Source: Prodigiosinella aquatilis (GTDB lineage: Bacteria > Pseudomonadota > Gammaproteobacteria > Enterobacterales > Enterobacteriaceae). Taken from it: a stretch of 64,000 nt of DNA. Made by a program: the position numbers and the translations under genes. The DNA is taken from the NCBI GenBank assembly GCA_030388725.1, contig CP128857.1:2914001-2978000 (forward strand). Direction: 5' to 3'. This document shows, piece by piece, positions 34,928 through 43,836 of the stretch; position 1 is the first letter of the stretch, and each line of letters opens with the position of its first letter. The notes beneath the pieces were generated by a model. The model had not been told where the DNA came from and did no database searches. It saw only the letters and a program-made list of their open reading frames with translations.

Positions 34928-35857
34928 TCAACGACCGCCGCTGATCAGTTCGCGTTTCAGTTCGATGATCGTTTTATAGTCATCCAGCGTGGCATCGCCA
35001 ATGTGCTGCTTGCCACCCATCGCTTTCACGAAACAGGCATGGTCTTGCTTATCCAGCGTTTTTACCGCAGCAATCAGTTTGGCTTTGAACGCTGCCGGCA
35101 GCGCATTGCTCACCAGTATCGGACCGTTAGGGATCAGCGGTGATTCCCAGATAATGCGGATTTGTTTCATCAAATCCGGGTGATCCATGCGAATCAGGCG
35201 AGTAAAGGCACCACTGGAATACCCGGTGTTATAATTACCCACCATTGATGTCCAGGTCACCGCACCAGCAAACTGGCCATTCAGCACGCCCAGAATGTCC
35301 TGCTCATGTCCGCCCGAGAATGTGGTGCTGGAAAAAAAGTGGTTATACTGATTATCCGTCGTGCCACCAAATTTCTGTTTGAACGAGTGGTTAGGGATCA
35401 GGTAGCCAGAGGTGGAATCTGGATCAGCGAAACCAAACGCCTTACCTTTCAGATCTTCCAGTTTTTTGTAGGGACTGTCAGCCTTGACAATAACCACTGA
35501 GTGGTAACCGCGAGACTGATCAGTGTCATCCACCGCGATACCCGCGATATCCACCGCTTTTGGATCTTTGATGTAGACCGAAGCAAACGCTGACGGTGAC
35601 ATACTCAGCACCAGATCGATTTTCTTGCCCAGCAATCCCTGAATTACGCCGGAATAGTCGGATGCGTTGCGCATCTTGGTATCCACATTCAATGTCTTGT
35701 CCAGAAAATCTTTGACGCACTGATTGTCGCCAATCTGCTGCGTGGCATTCTGCCCACCCAGAATACCCAGGTTAAGCTCTCTCGGTGCATCGGCAGCAAA
35801 AGCGTTGGCCGCAAACATTGCAGCTAACATCGTGGTCAAACGAACAATTTTTTTCAT
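34928..35857 (-). CDS. phnD: Phosphonate ABC transporter substrate-binding protein
   Basis: 309 residues from the ATG at 35857 (GCGAGA upstream). The signal peptide MKKIVRLTTMLAAMFAANA ends near FA-ADAPRE at about 21. The family phrases LNLGILGGQNATQQIGDN near 27-44 and GFADPDSTSGYLIPNHSF near 140-157 are conserved. It binds phosphonates such as 2-aminoethylphosphonate in the periplasm and delivers them to PhnE. It is the second gene of the phnCDEE unit, 58 bp after phnC. Confidence 0.95.
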   Translation of the reverse strand: MKKIVRLTTMLAAMFAANAFAADAPRELNLGILGGQNATQQIGDNQCVKDFLDKTLNVDTKMRNASDYSGVIQGLLGKKIDLVLSMSPSAFASVYIKDPKAVDIAGIAVDDTDQSRGYHSVVIVKADSPYKKLEDLKGKAFGFADPDSTSGYLIPNHSFKQKFGGTTDNQYNHFFSSTTFSGGHEQDILGVLNGQFAGAVTWTSMVGNYNTGYSSGAFTRLIRMDHPDLMKQIRIIWESPLIPNGPILVSNALPAAFKAKLIAAVKTLDKQDHACFVKAMGGKQHIGDATLDDYKTIIELKRELISGGR

Positions 35858-35915
35858 CGGTTCTCGCCTATGTGTAGTCATGTCAAAGATAGTGGTCATG
35901 CCAAAAGTGGCGTTA

Positions 35916-36749
35916 TTAGTGGAGTTGATTAATCTCATCGCCATAGAGAGTGTGAAGCAAAGCGTCGGTTAACTCAGCGGGATGACCGTCAAACAGAATA
36001 CGTCCTTTAGCGATGCCGATCGCCCGCGTACAGTACTCTTTTACCAGTTCAACGGAGTGGAGATTCACCACCACGGTGATGCCGTTGTCACTCACCTGAC
36101 GCAGGACATCCATGATGCGTTGGGTATTTTTGGGGTCGAGCGATGCGACCGGTTCATCGGCCAGCAGAATATGGGGGTTTTGCATCAGCGCACGGCAGAT
36201 GGCGACACGCTGCATCTGTCCACCGGAGAGATTTTCTGCCCGCTGCAACGCATGGGGTAGCATACTCATCCATTGCAGCAGGCCGATGGCATGCGCACGA
36301 TCTTCATCAGAAAAGCATTTGAAAAAGGATTTAACAGGGGACGTCTGGCTCAACCGGCCAAGCAGGACATTGGTAAGCACATCAAGCCGCGGCACCAGGC
36401 AAAAATCCTGGAAAATCATCCCGCATTCACTGCGCCACTGCCGCATCTGGCGGCTGTTGAGTTGTGTGATGTCCTGTGTATCGCCATTGTCGCGGTAGTG
36501 CAGGATCTGGCCTTCACTGGCCGGGAGTGTACCATTCATGACATGCAACAGTGTTGACTTCCCTGCCCCAGAACGGCCAATCACCGCCACCATTTCACCA
36601 CTGTGCAGATCAAAATTGAGGTCATCCAGTACCCGTTGCTGCGCCGTATAAGCCTTACTTAACTGGCGGACTTCCAGCACTTTCTTCTGTGTAATCGGCT
36701 GGGAATGAACGTGCAGATAAGTCTCAGATTCCAACAGTACCTGTGTCAT
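35916..36749 (-). CDS. phnC: Phosphonate ABC transporter ATP-binding protein
   Basis: 277 residues from the ATG at 36749; a TTG seven codons upstream is possible but poorer. Walker A GRSGAGKST near 58, signature LSGGQMQRV near 170, Walker B ILLADEPVASLD near 193. It energises phosphonate import with PhnD and the two PhnE subunits. It is the first gene of its own transcription unit: a near-perfect Pho box lies about 60 bp upstream, and it is separated by 156 bp from phnP. Confidence 0.94.
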   Translation of the reverse strand: MTQVLLESETYLHVHSQPITQKKVLEVRQLSKAYTAQQRVLDDLNFDLHSGEMVAVIGRSGAGKSTLLHVMNGTLPASEGQILHYRDNGDTQDITQLNSRQMRQWRSECGMIFQDFCLVPRLDVLTNVLLGRLSQTSPVKSFFKCFSDEDRAHAIGLLQWMSMLPHALQRAENLSGGQMQRVAICRALMQNPHILLADEPVASLDPKNTQRIMDVLRQVSDNGITVVVNLHSVELVKEYCTRAIGIAKGRILFDGHPAELTDALLHTLYGDEINQLH

Positions 36750-36807
36750 AGCTGTGCCATATCTCGTCAATCAGTGAACGGAATAGCTGCTATTAAGGGC
36801 ATCACAG

Positions 36808-36825
36808 ATGAAAGCTTCATGACAG
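36808..36825 (-). promoter_or_regulatory. Pho box upstream of phnC
   Basis: CTGTCATGAAGCTTTCAT on the minus strand: the first heptamer is perfect and the second differs by one base, with the 4-bp spacer of PhoB sites. A TTAATA -10-like element follows about 11 bp downstream. This indicates induction by phosphate starvation. Confidence 0.75.
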
Positions 36826-36905
36826 ATTCATGATTAAAAAATGAACATAGTGGAGAACGTGTCATGATTGGTGCCAATTAAGATGTAAAACACCACCAAT
36901 TTGCA

Positions 36906-37655
36906 TCAGGCATGCAGTATCAGACCATCCTCGGCGGTAGCTACTCTATCCGGTAGGGTATGCATCATTAACCAACTGTCCATTTCATGACTCAGGTGTG
37001 TCAGCCAGGTTTGCGCTGGATTAAGCGCCTCATGAATGGCCAGTGCCCGGGTCAGGTCATTGTGATTTCGGGGCGGCGGTTCGCAAGGGGCGGCGGAGCA
37101 ATCGACAATCAGATGCGTCAGCGCCCGTTCGCTCAGATAACGAAACGTCTCCGTCGGCAACCCGATCGTGTCCGTCAGGTACGCCAGCGTCTGGTGAGTA
37201 TCTTCCAGCAAATAACCGAATGTCGGCCGCGAATGATTAAGTGGTAGCGGTGTCACGCGAAGTTCGCCTAATCGCAGCGTCTGGAACGGGGTCAGAAACG
37301 GTTTAAAATCCAACATCCCCGGATGCTTGTAGAGATCGTCGCAGCCCTGCATATCTGGCGGGCCATATACCGGGATTTTCTCCCCGATCCCCCAGCGTAG
37401 CGAAAACAGCCCCTGAACATGATCCATGTGGTAATGGGTTAGCACTATATGACTGATTTCGCCTGGACTGAAGCGCTGTTCCAGTCGCGGCAGCCCGGCA
37501 TCCAACAACGTCGTTTCGTCGCCACAACGAATCGACGCGCTACAGGGACCGCGCCGGTAACGGTATTCACGCTGCGCCCGAACACACGCAGGACAGTCAC
37601 AGCCAAACACCGGCACCTGCCGAACATCGCCGGTTCCCAGAAAAGTAAACTCCAT
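36906..37655 (-). CDS. phnP: Phosphoribosyl 1,2-cyclic phosphate phosphodiesterase
   Basis: 249 residues from the ATG at 37655, sharing one base with the phnN stop (TGATG). MBL-fold protein with LTHYHMDHVQGLF near 72-84 (HxHxDH). An N-terminal Cys cluster (FGCDCPAC, later RRGPCSAS) is typical of PhnP. It opens the cyclic ribose phosphate left after C-P cleavage. It is the last gene of the phnF-P run. Confidence 0.93.
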   Translation of the reverse strand: MEFTFLGTGDVRQVPVFGCDCPACVRAQREYRYRRGPCSASIRCGDETTLLDAGLPRLEQRFSPGEISHIVLTHYHMDHVQGLFSLRWGIGEKIPVYGPPDMQGCDDLYKHPGMLDFKPFLTPFQTLRLGELRVTPLPLNHSRPTFGYLLEDTHQTLAYLTDTIGLPTETFRYLSERALTHLIVDCSAAPCEPPPRNHNDLTRALAIHEALNPAQTWLTHLSHEMDSWLMMHTLPDRVATAEDGLILHA

Positions 37656-38188
37656 CACGTTTTCTCCAGCAGTTGGCAAAATGCCAACAGGGTGTGTGAT
37701 AACGGTCCATCATTCATCAATTGCTGACAATCGGCCGGCACCACATTATTGGCACGGCGCAGTCGTTGCTCAATCTCAGCAGCGCTCTCCCGTCCGCGTT
37801 GACGCAACCGCTGAGCCAACACCGAAGTAGAAACCTGTAGACACACTGGCAGCAGTTGTGCGCCATAACGCGCCTGAGCCTGATGCAGGGCAAACCGCGA
37901 GCCATTAGCCACCACATCCATCCCTTGGCCCAGCCAGACATCAATCTCAATGCCCAGACCGTAATAGTGCTGATGCGCCTGCCAGTGCAGCGCAAACAGC
38001 CCGTTGACCTGACGACAGATAAACTCCCTCTCACTAAGAGCGACATGATTCTCGCCCCCGGCATCGGCAGGACGGGTGATATAACGATGAGCCACCAGCA
38101 GGTCATCCAGTGCCTGCTGGCGTAGAGCCGCTAGTAATGAGTCCTTGCCAGAACCGGACGCACCCATCAGCCAGATAAGCCGTGCCAT
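37655..38188 (-). CDS. phnN: Ribose 1,5-bisphosphate phosphokinase
   Basis: 177 residues from the ATG at 38188, one base overlapping phnM. P-loop MGASGSGKDSLL at residues 8-19; the guanylate-kinase-like body follows (THRYITRPADAGGENHVALS near 38-58). It phosphorylates ribose 1,5-bisphosphate to PRPP, salvaging the sugar from C-P lyase turnover. Length is normal for the family. Confidence 0.93.
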   Translation of the reverse strand: MARLIWLMGASGSGKDSLLAALRQQALDDLLVAHRYITRPADAGGENHVALSEREFICRQVNGLFALHWQAHQHYYGLGIEIDVWLGQGMDVVANGSRFALHQAQARYGAQLLPVCLQVSTSVLAQRLRQRGRESAAEIEQRLRRANNVVPADCQQLMNDGPLSHTLLAFCQLLEKT

Positions 38189-39324
38189 CAAAACACCTGT
38201 CGCCCTTGCGCCCACACATGCTGCACCCGCACCTGACCATGCGGCGCATGCGCCAGCACCAGGTCCGCCCGCTTTCCCTCGGCAATCTGACCGCGATCCG
38301 TCAACCCGATGGCCCGGGCCGGATTAGCAGAGACCAGCGCCACTGCCTGTGACAGAGTGAATCGGTTACTGTCATCGTCGGCGATACGGAATACCGCATC
38401 CAGCATACTGGCGGGATAATAGTCCGACGACAGAATATCCAGCAGGCCCAACGCAGCCAGATGATGCGCCGACACATTGCCGGAATGCGAACCACCGCGC
38501 ACAATATTCGGTGCCCCCATCAGTACCTGCATACCGCATTGGTGAGAGGCGTGGGCCGCCACTTCGGTGGTGGGAAACTCCGCAATCATGCTGCCCAGCC
38601 CATGGGACTCCTCAACATGTTCAGCCGTGGCATCATCATGACTGGCCAGTGCAATACCGCGCTCACGACAGCAAGCGGCAATCGCCAACCGGTTCGGTTG
38701 AGACCAACGCCCCGCCAGACGACGCTGCTCCGCATCAAACGCATCCATTTCGTCATCATTCAGATGATATTTTCCCTGATAATATTCGCGATATTTTTCT
38801 GGCGAGGCGAACTGACGCTGCCCCGGCGAATGATCCATCAGGGATACCAGCGACAGATTTTGTGTATCCATCAGCGACTCAAACAGCGGCAGCGTGGAAT
38901 CATGCGGTAACTCGCAACGCAGATGAAGACGATGTTCCGCCCGGTTCACACCCTGCTGTTGACTATGAACAATAGCGCTAATCATCCGTTGCAGATTATC
39001 CAGCCGGTGGCCGCCATCGCGTACATCACCAACCGCCACCGCATCCAGCACGGTGGTAATACCGCTGGCGACAATTAGCGCGTCGTGACTACTCATGGCA
39101 GAATGTGCTGGCCAATCTACCTTCGGGCGTGGCATGAAAAATTTGTCCAGGTTATCGGTATGCAACTCCACCAGCCCCGGTAATAACCAGCCATTCTCCC
39201 CGTCCAGCGCCTGTGGCAGCCGGCTAGGGGTATCGGAAATCGCACAAATCACGCCATCCCGGCATTCCAACGAACCGCTGACCACCTCATGGTCCATAAC
39301 CATCCGTACATGATTGATAATCAT
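38188..39324 (-). CDS. phnM: RPnTP hydrolase
   Basis: 378 residues. Amidohydrolase fold: LPGLVELHTDNLDKFF near 49-64 (HxD), ASHDDATAEHVEESHGLG near 228-245 and the C-terminal GLTDRGQIAEGKRADLVLAH. It removes diphosphate from ribose-phosphonate triphosphate before C-P cleavage. It overlaps phnL by four bases (ATGA) and phnN by one base, so the segment L-M-N-P is translated as a tightly coupled block. Confidence 0.95.
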   Translation of the reverse strand: MIINHVRMVMDHEVVSGSLECRDGVICAISDTPSRLPQALDGENGWLLPGLVELHTDNLDKFFMPRPKVDWPAHSAMSSHDALIVASGITTVLDAVAVGDVRDGGHRLDNLQRMISAIVHSQQQGVNRAEHRLHLRCELPHDSTLPLFESLMDTQNLSLVSLMDHSPGQRQFASPEKYREYYQGKYHLNDDEMDAFDAEQRRLAGRWSQPNRLAIAACCRERGIALASHDDATAEHVEESHGLGSMIAEFPTTEVAAHASHQCGMQVLMGAPNIVRGGSHSGNVSAHHLAALGLLDILSSDYYPASMLDAVFRIADDDSNRFTLSQAVALVSANPARAIGLTDRGQIAEGKRADLVLAHAPHGQVRVQHVWAQGRQVF

Positions 39325-40025
39325 AGCACTGGCTCCTGCATCACCGGGTCCATCACATACAGACGATCGGCTACTCTGGCACGCACTTCCGCATCATGAA
39401 ATATCCCCACTACGGCAGCGCCACGTTCACGTGCCGCTTCGATTAGCATCACCACCGCGTCGCGGTTGGCATTGTCCAGTGAGGCAGTCGGTTCATCCAG
39501 CAGCAACACCGGATAGTCAGCAATAAAACCACGCGCGATGTTCACCCGTTGCTGCTCTCCGCCGGAAAAGGTGGACGGCGCCAACGACCACAGATGGGAT
39601 GGCACATTCAGGCGCGACAACAGTGTCCGCGCCCGCTCTTCACACTCGCAGCGTTCCACTCCCCGCTCCAACAGCGGCTGCATGACCACCTCCAGTGTCG
39701 GAATACGTGGGATGACCCGTAAAAACTGGCTGACCCACCCCATAGTTTCCCGCCGTACTGCCAGCACCTCGCGGGCCGGGGCCGTCACCAGATCGACCCA
39801 TTGTTGCTGATGGTGTACCCAGACATGGCCGCTGTCCGGTTGATAGTTGGCATACAGTGAACGTAGCAAGGTGGATTTCCCGCTACCGGAATGACCATGC
39901 AGCACCACACACTCCCCGGCCGCCACCGTCAGACTGGCGTCATGCAGCACGGGCAGTTGGGTGCCGTGCTGATTATGCAGCACAAAGGTTTTACACAGAT
40001 TTTCGACGCGAAGCTGAATATTCAT
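39321..40025 (-). CDS. phnL: C-P lyase ATP-binding subunit PhnL
   Basis: 234 residues from the ATG at 40025. ABC ATPase with Walker A GHSGSGKST near 43, signature FSGGEQQRVNIARG near 152, Walker B VLLLDEPTASLDN near 175. PhnL and PhnK sit on the C-P lyase core rather than in a membrane transporter. A 103-bp gap separates it from phnK, the largest gap inside the run; no gene fits there. Confidence 0.94.
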   Translation of the reverse strand: MNIQLRVENLCKTFVLHNQHGTQLPVLHDASLTVAAGECVVLHGHSGSGKSTLLRSLYANYQPDSGHVWVHHQQQWVDLVTAPAREVLAVRRETMGWVSQFLRVIPRIPTLEVVMQPLLERGVERCECEERARTLLSRLNVPSHLWSLAPSTFSGGEQQRVNIARGFIADYPVLLLDEPTASLDNANRDAVVMLIEAARERGAAVVGIFHDAEVRARVADRLYVMDPVMQEPVL

Positions 40026-40128
40026 GGTTTTTACAACCTGTAGAGAAACATTATGGGTACCCGCAATATTGGTTCGGGCAAGCAAAACGACTCGTATCTA
40101 TATATACCTGGTGACGTTCGTGTAAATG

Positions 40129-40905
40129 CTAGCTCAGCACCGATGACACCAGCAGTTGGGTATAGGAATGATGCGGATCATCCAGCACCCGATCGGTTAA
40201 TCCACTTTCCACCACTTCACCTTGACGCATCACCAGCAAACGATGGGCCAGCAACCGGGCGACACCGAGATCGTGGGTCACGATCACCACCGACAGATTC
40301 AAATCCCGGACCAGATTGCGTAGCAGGTCAAGTAATCGCGCCTGTACCGACACATCCAGACCACCGGTAGGTTCATCCATAAATACCAGCCGGGGATGCG
40401 TCACCAGGTTACGGGCAATCTGTAGGCGTTGCTGCATACCACCGGAAAACGTGGTCGGCAGATCATCCAGTCGGGAAAGTGGAATTTCCACATCCGACAG
40501 CCATTGCCCGGCCTGACGACGGATATCACCATAATGCCGCTGTCCCATCGCCATCAGTCGTTCGCCGATATTTCCCCCGGCGGATACCTGTGGACGCAGA
40601 CCGTCCATCGGATTTTGGTGTACCACGCCCCATTCGGCGCGCAACAGCCGGCGACGATCGCTCTCGCTCATGGCATATAAATCGCGTCCCCGATAGCAAA
40701 CTTCACCGTGTTGCGGCGTCAGACGCGCCGACATCGCCTGCAACAACGTGGTTTTACCAGAACCAGATTCGCCAACAATACCCAGCACTTCACCGGGATA
40801 AATCTCCAATGACACATTGCTGAAACCCTTCCCCGGCGCATAAAGATGGGTGAGTTGTCGTACTGTCAGCAATGGTTGTTCAACAGCCTCGCTAGTGTGA
40901 GTCAT
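40129..40905 (-). CDS. phnK: C-P lyase ATP-binding subunit PhnK
   Basis: 258 residues from the ATG at 40905, overlapping phnJ by 14 bp. Walker A GESGSGKTT near 43, signature FSGGMQQRLQIARN near 155, Walker B LVFMDEPTGGLDVS near 178. It resembles peptide-importer ATPases but belongs to the PhnGHIJK core complex. The reading frame continues far upstream inside phnJ; that extension is not real. Confidence 0.94.
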   Translation of the reverse strand: MTHTSEAVEQPLLTVRQLTHLYAPGKGFSNVSLEIYPGEVLGIVGESGSGKTTLLQAMSARLTPQHGEVCYRGRDLYAMSESDRRRLLRAEWGVVHQNPMDGLRPQVSAGGNIGERLMAMGQRHYGDIRRQAGQWLSDVEIPLSRLDDLPTTFSGGMQQRLQIARNLVTHPRLVFMDEPTGGLDVSVQARLLDLLRNLVRDLNLSVVIVTHDLGVARLLAHRLLVMRQGEVVESGLTDRVLDDPHHSYTQLLVSSVLS

Positions 40906-41746
40906 GGCGCAGGGCCTCCTGACGTTGCTGGCAATAATCGGTATCAGAACAGACAAACAGTCGAGTGCCTTGGTTATCCATAACCACTTCATCCAGATAA
41001 CTCTCCCGCGAACCGCATAGCTCGCACGGCTGCTCCCAGCGTTGTACGCTGAATGGGTGGTCATCAAAATCCAGGCTTTCCACTTTGGTATAAGGCGGTA
41101 AGGCGTAGATACGTTTCTCTCGTCCGGCACCGAATAACTGAAGCGCGGGCATCATGTGCAACTTGGGATTATCAAATTTCGGAATCGGTGACGGATCCAT
41201 GACATAGCGATCATTCACCTTCACCGGATACGCATAGGTGGTGGCAATATGACCGAAGCGGGCAATATCTTCATACAACTTCACCTGCATAATGCCGTAC
41301 TCCTCCAGTGCGTGCATTTTGCGGGTTTCCGTTTCCCGCGGTTCGATAAAACGCAGTGGTTCGGGGATCGGTACCTGATAAACCAGAATCTGATCTTCAC
41401 GCAGCGGGGTTTCCGGAATGCGGTGACGGGTCTGAATCAACGTGGCTTGCGTGGTACGTTCAGTAACGGCAGCGCCACTGACACGCTGGAAAAAACGCCG
41501 GATAGATACCGCGTTGGTGGTATCGTCCGCCCCCTGATCGATCACTTTCAGTACATCCTGTTCGCCGATCAGACTGGCAGTCAGTTGAATACCCCCCGTG
41601 CCCCAGCCGTAGGGCATCGGCATTTCCCGTCCGCCAAACGGCACTTGATAACCGGGTATGGCCACCGCCTTGAGGATCGCCCGGCGCAGCGTGCGCTTGG
41701 TGTGTTCATCCAGATAGCCGGGGTTATAGCCGTTCAACGCTTTCAT
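40892..41746 (-). CDS. phnJ: Alpha-D-ribose 1-methylphosphonate 5-phosphate C-P lyase
   Basis: 284 residues from the ATG at 41746 (AGGAGGG upstream). Radical SAM-type iron-sulfur enzyme that breaks the carbon-phosphorus bond. Visible are the glycine loop MPYGWGTGG near 45-53 and the cysteine cluster PCELCGSRE and CSDTDYC near 240-270, which holds the 4Fe-4S centre in the E. coli enzyme. It overlaps phnI by 23 bp and phnK by 14 bp. Confidence 0.96.
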   Translation of the reverse strand: MKALNGYNPGYLDEHTKRTLRRAILKAVAIPGYQVPFGGREMPMPYGWGTGGIQLTASLIGEQDVLKVIDQGADDTTNAVSIRRFFQRVSGAAVTERTTQATLIQTRHRIPETPLREDQILVYQVPIPEPLRFIEPRETETRKMHALEEYGIMQVKLYEDIARFGHIATTYAYPVKVNDRYVMDPSPIPKFDNPKLHMMPALQLFGAGREKRIYALPPYTKVESLDFDDHPFSVQRWEQPCELCGSRESYLDEVVMDNQGTRLFVCSDTDYCQQRQEALRHDSH

Positions 41747-42815
41747 CCTTTCCCTCCTGATGTGCCTGACGTAAACGCCGTAACAGTTCCAGTTCGGCCT
41801 GAAAATCCACGTAATGCGGTAATTTGAGATGTGAAACAAAACCAGCGGCTTCGACATTATCTGCATGCGACAGTACGAACTCTTCATCCTGCGCCGGGCT
41901 AGTCACACGCTCGTTATACGCTTCAGCCTGCAAGGCACGATCCACCAGCGCCATCGCCATCGCTTTACGTTCGGCACGGCCGAATACCAGTCCGTAACCA
42001 CGGGTGAAATACGGCGGCTCCTGTTCCGGCACCGTGAAGCCGTTCACCATTTCGCATTCCGTCAGCAAGATCTCACCCACCTCCAGTGAGAACCCCAGTT
42101 CTTCCGGCTCAATCTCTACCGTGACATAACCAGTACGAATTTCACCGGCAAACGGATGTGTGCGGCCATAACCCCGTTGGGTGGAATATCCCAGCGCCAG
42201 CAAAAAACCTTCATCGCCGCGTGCCAACTGTTGCAGGCGTGCGGAGCGGGAAGCGGGATACGAGGGAGGTTCACGGGTGATGTCCTGTGGTTCGCTGCCA
42301 TCATCTTCCTCCCGGGCAGCGATGCCTTCCGACGTCATCAGCGAGAACATTGGCGGACATGGCTCAATCGGCGCATTGTCCGACGTCGACACCGATGGAG
42401 TCGCACCTTCCGCCAGTAAAGCAAAATCCAGCAGACGGTGGGTGTAATCATAAGTGGGGCCAAGCACCTGCCCGCCGGGTAGATCTTTGTAAACGGCCGA
42501 GATACGCCGTTCCAGACGCATCTGGCTACTGTCGAGCGGCACGCTGTCCGCCAGACGCGGCAAGGTCGTACGGTAAGCACGCAGCAGGAAAATGGCTTCC
42601 ACCAGATCGCCACTGGCCTGTTTAATCGCCAGTGCCGCCAGTTGTCGGTCATAAATCCCGCCTTCGGTCATTACCCGATCCACCGCCAGACCCAGTTGCT
42701 GTTCAATTTGATCTACCGACAGTTCCGCCTGGTCGCTCGTTCCCCGGCGTAACTGCGCCTGTAACTGATGGGCAGCGTCGATCGCCTTTTCGCCCCCTTT
42801 AACCGCAACGTACAT
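41724..42815 (-). CDS. phnI: C-P lyase core subunit PhnI
   Basis: 363 residues. Start MYVAVKGGEKAIDAAHQLQ is family-typical, and family phrases such as ALGYSTQRGYGRTHPFAGEI near 210-230 and LPHYVDFQAELELL near 335 are kept. In the pathway it forms the glycosidic bond between phosphonate and ribose triphosphate, with PhnG, PhnH and PhnL. It overlaps phnH by one base and phnJ by 23 bp. Confidence 0.95.
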   Translation of the reverse strand: MYVAVKGGEKAIDAAHQLQAQLRRGTSDQAELSVDQIEQQLGLAVDRVMTEGGIYDRQLAALAIKQASGDLVEAIFLLRAYRTTLPRLADSVPLDSSQMRLERRISAVYKDLPGGQVLGPTYDYTHRLLDFALLAEGATPSVSTSDNAPIEPCPPMFSLMTSEGIAAREEDDGSEPQDITREPPSYPASRSARLQQLARGDEGFLLALGYSTQRGYGRTHPFAGEIRTGYVTVEIEPEELGFSLEVGEILLTECEMVNGFTVPEQEPPYFTRGYGLVFGRAERKAMAMALVDRALQAEAYNERVTSPAQDEEFVLSHADNVEAAGFVSHLKLPHYVDFQAELELLRRLRQAHQEGKDESVERL

Positions 42816-43390
42816 CAGGACACCTCCACATGCGTGGTGCGCGGCAGTGCCATCAGCGACTCACCACTGGTGAAAATAAAGTCAAATCCCAGCGGGAATG
42901 GGTGCGGCCGCTCACGCAAATAATGCAGCACACTTTCCGGCAGTTGTGGCGCGACACCGCGCGGTTCCGCCATTCCCGGCCCGCTAAGTGCCAATGGCAG
43001 CCCCCCGCCCAGACTGGGCACCTCCACAATGATCGAGGTGCTTTTTTCCGGGGCCAGTGCGTCACCGGCAGGAAAACCCGCCAGTGAAACTTGTGGCACT
43101 GACAGCAATAGCGCAAAATCCGCCTGCGCACGTTCAGTAACCAGTGTGCCAGTATGAAAGCGCAGATTAGTGAGCAGGGTTTCATCCTGTAATGCCGGAT
43201 CCAGCCATAGCGGCGTTTCACGATCGACCAACGTCAGCAGCACCGCGGTCGCGGCTGGCGAAAGCGCGCCCCAACACGGCGAATGAGGGAGAGAAACAAT
43301 CACCCCCGGTTCGCTCATGGCCTTTAAAATACGGCGGAAGGCGTATTGCGCGTCCCTGAACGGATGGGTAAAGCCAGCAAGTAGCGTCAT
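42815..43390 (-). CDS. phnH: C-P lyase core subunit PhnH
   Basis: 191 residues. Begins MTLLAGFTHPFRDAQYAFR, with the conserved FR..L.AMSEPG element (FRRILKAMSEPG near 18-29) and FPLGFDFIFTSGESLMALPR at the end. It is structural in the PhnGHIJ core. Overlaps phnG by four bases (ATGA) and phnI by one base. Confidence 0.95.
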   Translation of the reverse strand: MTLLAGFTHPFRDAQYAFRRILKAMSEPGVIVSLPHSPCWGALSPAATAVLLTLVDRETPLWLDPALQDETLLTNLRFHTGTLVTERAQADFALLLSVPQVSLAGFPAGDALAPEKSTSIIVEVPSLGGGLPLALSGPGMAEPRGVAPQLPESVLHYLRERPHPFPLGFDFIFTSGESLMALPRTTHVEVS

Positions 43391-43836
43391 TCATTGTCTC
43401 CACGAACCAAAGTAAAGAAATCCACCTTGCTACTGGCAATTTCCTGTGCCCGCTGCTGTAATTGCTCTGCGCGGGTTGCCGCCAACGGTACGATTAGCTG
43501 CTGATAAAGCGGCGTATCGGCACCCTGTTTTTGCAACAGGGCATCCACCAACGCACACAGCTCGGCGTGCGGTTTGTTACGTCCGATCACGTAGCTGTAA
43601 CCACAAGTCCCATCATCAAGCCGTACTACTGCGCGAGTAAGGGTGACATCTCCCAATACAAAGCGTTTTCCAGTGCCACCCATGCGCCCTTGCACGCGCG
43701 CCAGTCCGGTCTCTGGTGCACGCAACACCTGGTAGCTATAGCGCAAACCCAGCTGTTGCCAGTGTTGTTGCATGACGTCCGGATCGCTGTGCGCCAGTAT
43801 CGACATCCAGCGTTGTCTTGCCGTTTGTATTGCCAT
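43387..43836 (-). CDS. phnG: C-P lyase core subunit PhnG
   Basis: 149 residues starting MAIQTARQRWMSILAHSD, with the family phrases GLVMVRG-like PETGLARVQGRMGGTG near 38-55 and CGYSYVIGRNKPHAELCALVD near 77-97. Core subunit of the C-P lyase complex. It begins directly after the phnF stop codon and overlaps phnH by four bases. Confidence 0.95.
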   Translation of the reverse strand: MAIQTARQRWMSILAHSDPDVMQQHWQQLGLRYSYQVLRAPETGLARVQGRMGGTGKRFVLGDVTLTRAVVRLDDGTCGYSYVIGRNKPHAELCALVDALLQKQGADTPLYQQLIVPLAATRAEQLQQRAQEIASSKVDFFTLVRGDNE